From Roseomonas sp. (GTDB lineage: Bacteria; Pseudomonadota; Alphaproteobacteria; Acetobacterales; Acetobacteraceae): DNA of 64,000 nt. Within the stretch, counting starts at the first letter, position 1. Each line of letters opens with the position of its first letter. Made by a program: the position numbers and the translations under genes. Of the stretch, positions 63,721 through 64,000 are shown piece by piece. The notes under the pieces were generated by a model that saw nothing but the letters and a program-made list of their open reading frames with translations, had not been told where the DNA came from and ran no database searches. The stretch is taken from NCBI GenBank assembly GCA_020249435.1, contig JADCFQ010000045.1, forward strand, positions 1 to 64,000, written 5' to 3'.

Positions 63721-64000
63721 CACCGCCCCACCGCATAACCCTGCATGCCGCGCGGATTGGCCCCGGCGCGGATGGTGCCATCGGCTTCACGCCGCGCGCC
63801 GGTCAACCGCCCTTCAGACCAATCACCGCCCGCTTCCGCCTGATGCCCGCGCGCCTTCAACGCCGCCAGCACTTCCGGCGTATAGCGGCCTTCAATCACC
63901 AGCTTGCCGGGCTTCGCACCGCGCGGCCAGAAGCTGCTGATCCAATGTTCCGAATGGAAGGAAGGCGCATCAATCGCTTCCTGAATATTCATGCCATGAT
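63720..64000 (-). CDS. Gamma-glutamyltransferase, C-terminal part (gene runs off right edge)
   Basis: The open frame enters from the right edge and ends at 63720. The visible residues [19 protein letters not shown], '[17 protein letters not shown]' and '[20 protein letters not shown]' are the C-terminal end of the small subunit of gamma-glutamyltransferases, in which '[11 protein letters not shown]' and the final 'GANPRG' motif are conserved. An ATG at 63992 is internal, not the start. This is the second ggt relative in the window, the other being at 28778-30385. The catalytic Thr is outside. Confidence 0.88.
   Translation of the reverse strand, partial: HGMNIQEAIDAPSFHSEHWISSFWPRGAKPGKLVIEGRYTPEVLAALKARGHQAEAGGDWSEGRLTGARREADGTIRAGANPRGMQGYAVGR

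Noticed and set aside
63720-63992. Complete 90-residue protein starting at 63992
   Set aside because: The frame is open to the window edge and the peptide matches the C-terminal part of gamma-glutamyltransferases, so the ATG is internal.
1-64000. tRNA genes, CRISPR arrays, prophage genes or known defence systems
   Set aside because: I looked through all intergenic regions and saw no cloverleaf, spaced repeat array, integrase or recognised defence protein; all larger gaps are accounted for above.

Overview
The window looks like chromosome of a high-GC alphaproteobacterium, most probably in or near the Acetobacteraceae (Roseomonas-like). This is inferred from the order rnpB-mraZ-dcw cluster, the DNPR (meso-diaminopimelate) type MurE, the alphaproteobacterial FtsZ tail peptide, and the many orphan Bug-type solute receptors. 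No species call is possible from sequence alone.

Layout. (1) 1-750 is a visibly less GC-rich accessory edge: the first 21 codons of an IS5/IS1182-type transposase running off the left end, next to a small unknown ORF that appears to be cut by the element. (2) 748-1155 is RNase P RNA, closed by a 14-bp P1 helix. (3) 1437-20053 is a complete, compact dcw cluster on the plus strand: mraZ, rsmH, ftsL, ftsI, murE, murF, mraY, murD, ftsW, murG, murC, murB, ddl, ftsQ, ftsA, ftsZ. Most junctions are ATGA, GTGA or TGATG overlaps. (4) 20058-20985 is a decayed IS630-type element immediately after ftsZ. (5) 21111-27692 (minus) is a glycerol-3-phosphate uptake and oxidation block: hydrolase, glpD, ugpB, ugpA, ugpE, ugpC. 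Two related 43-44 bp palindromes flank ugpAEC. (6) 27824-37816 holds a Bug receptor, gamma-glutamyltransferase and a DppBCDF-type peptide importer on plus, then convergent minus genes for a family 5 peptide-binding protein and two tandem Bug receptors. (7) 37951-45157 holds an NdvA-like ABC exporter, a lone HicA-like small protein, a TRAP operon with two tandem receptor paralogues (DctP1, DctP2, DctQ, DctM), a VOC protein and MscL. (8) 45192-50619 (minus) is a six-gene, translationally coupled cox-type accessory operon for maturing a molybdenum hydroxylase: coxG, coxD, coxE, split XdhC/CoxI and a MoeA-MobA fusion. No structural subunits are in view. (9) 50761-61850 holds an NhaD-like antiporter, an isocitrate-lyase-family enzyme, a stand-alone Lrp-type RAM domain, an OppF/OppD ATPase pair without permeases, an RND efflux pair and a ThDP-dependent enzyme behind a strong hairpin that buries its ribosome binding site. 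(10) 61853-64000 (minus) holds a glycosyltransferase-like protein, UDP-glucuronate decarboxylase and the C-terminal end of a second gamma-glutamyltransferase.

How the parts fit. The left third builds and divides the cell wall. The remainder is mostly a scavenging repertoire (glycerol-3-phosphate, peptides or gamma-glutamyl compounds, organic acids) plus envelope functions (export, efflux, mechanosensing, nucleotide sugars). I found no tRNA, CRISPR array, prophage or recognisable defence island. The least explained items are the paired palindromic repeats round ugpAEC, the hairpin over the ThDP-enzyme start, the possible link between gamma-glutamyltransferase and peptide import, and the cut accessory ORF at the left edge.
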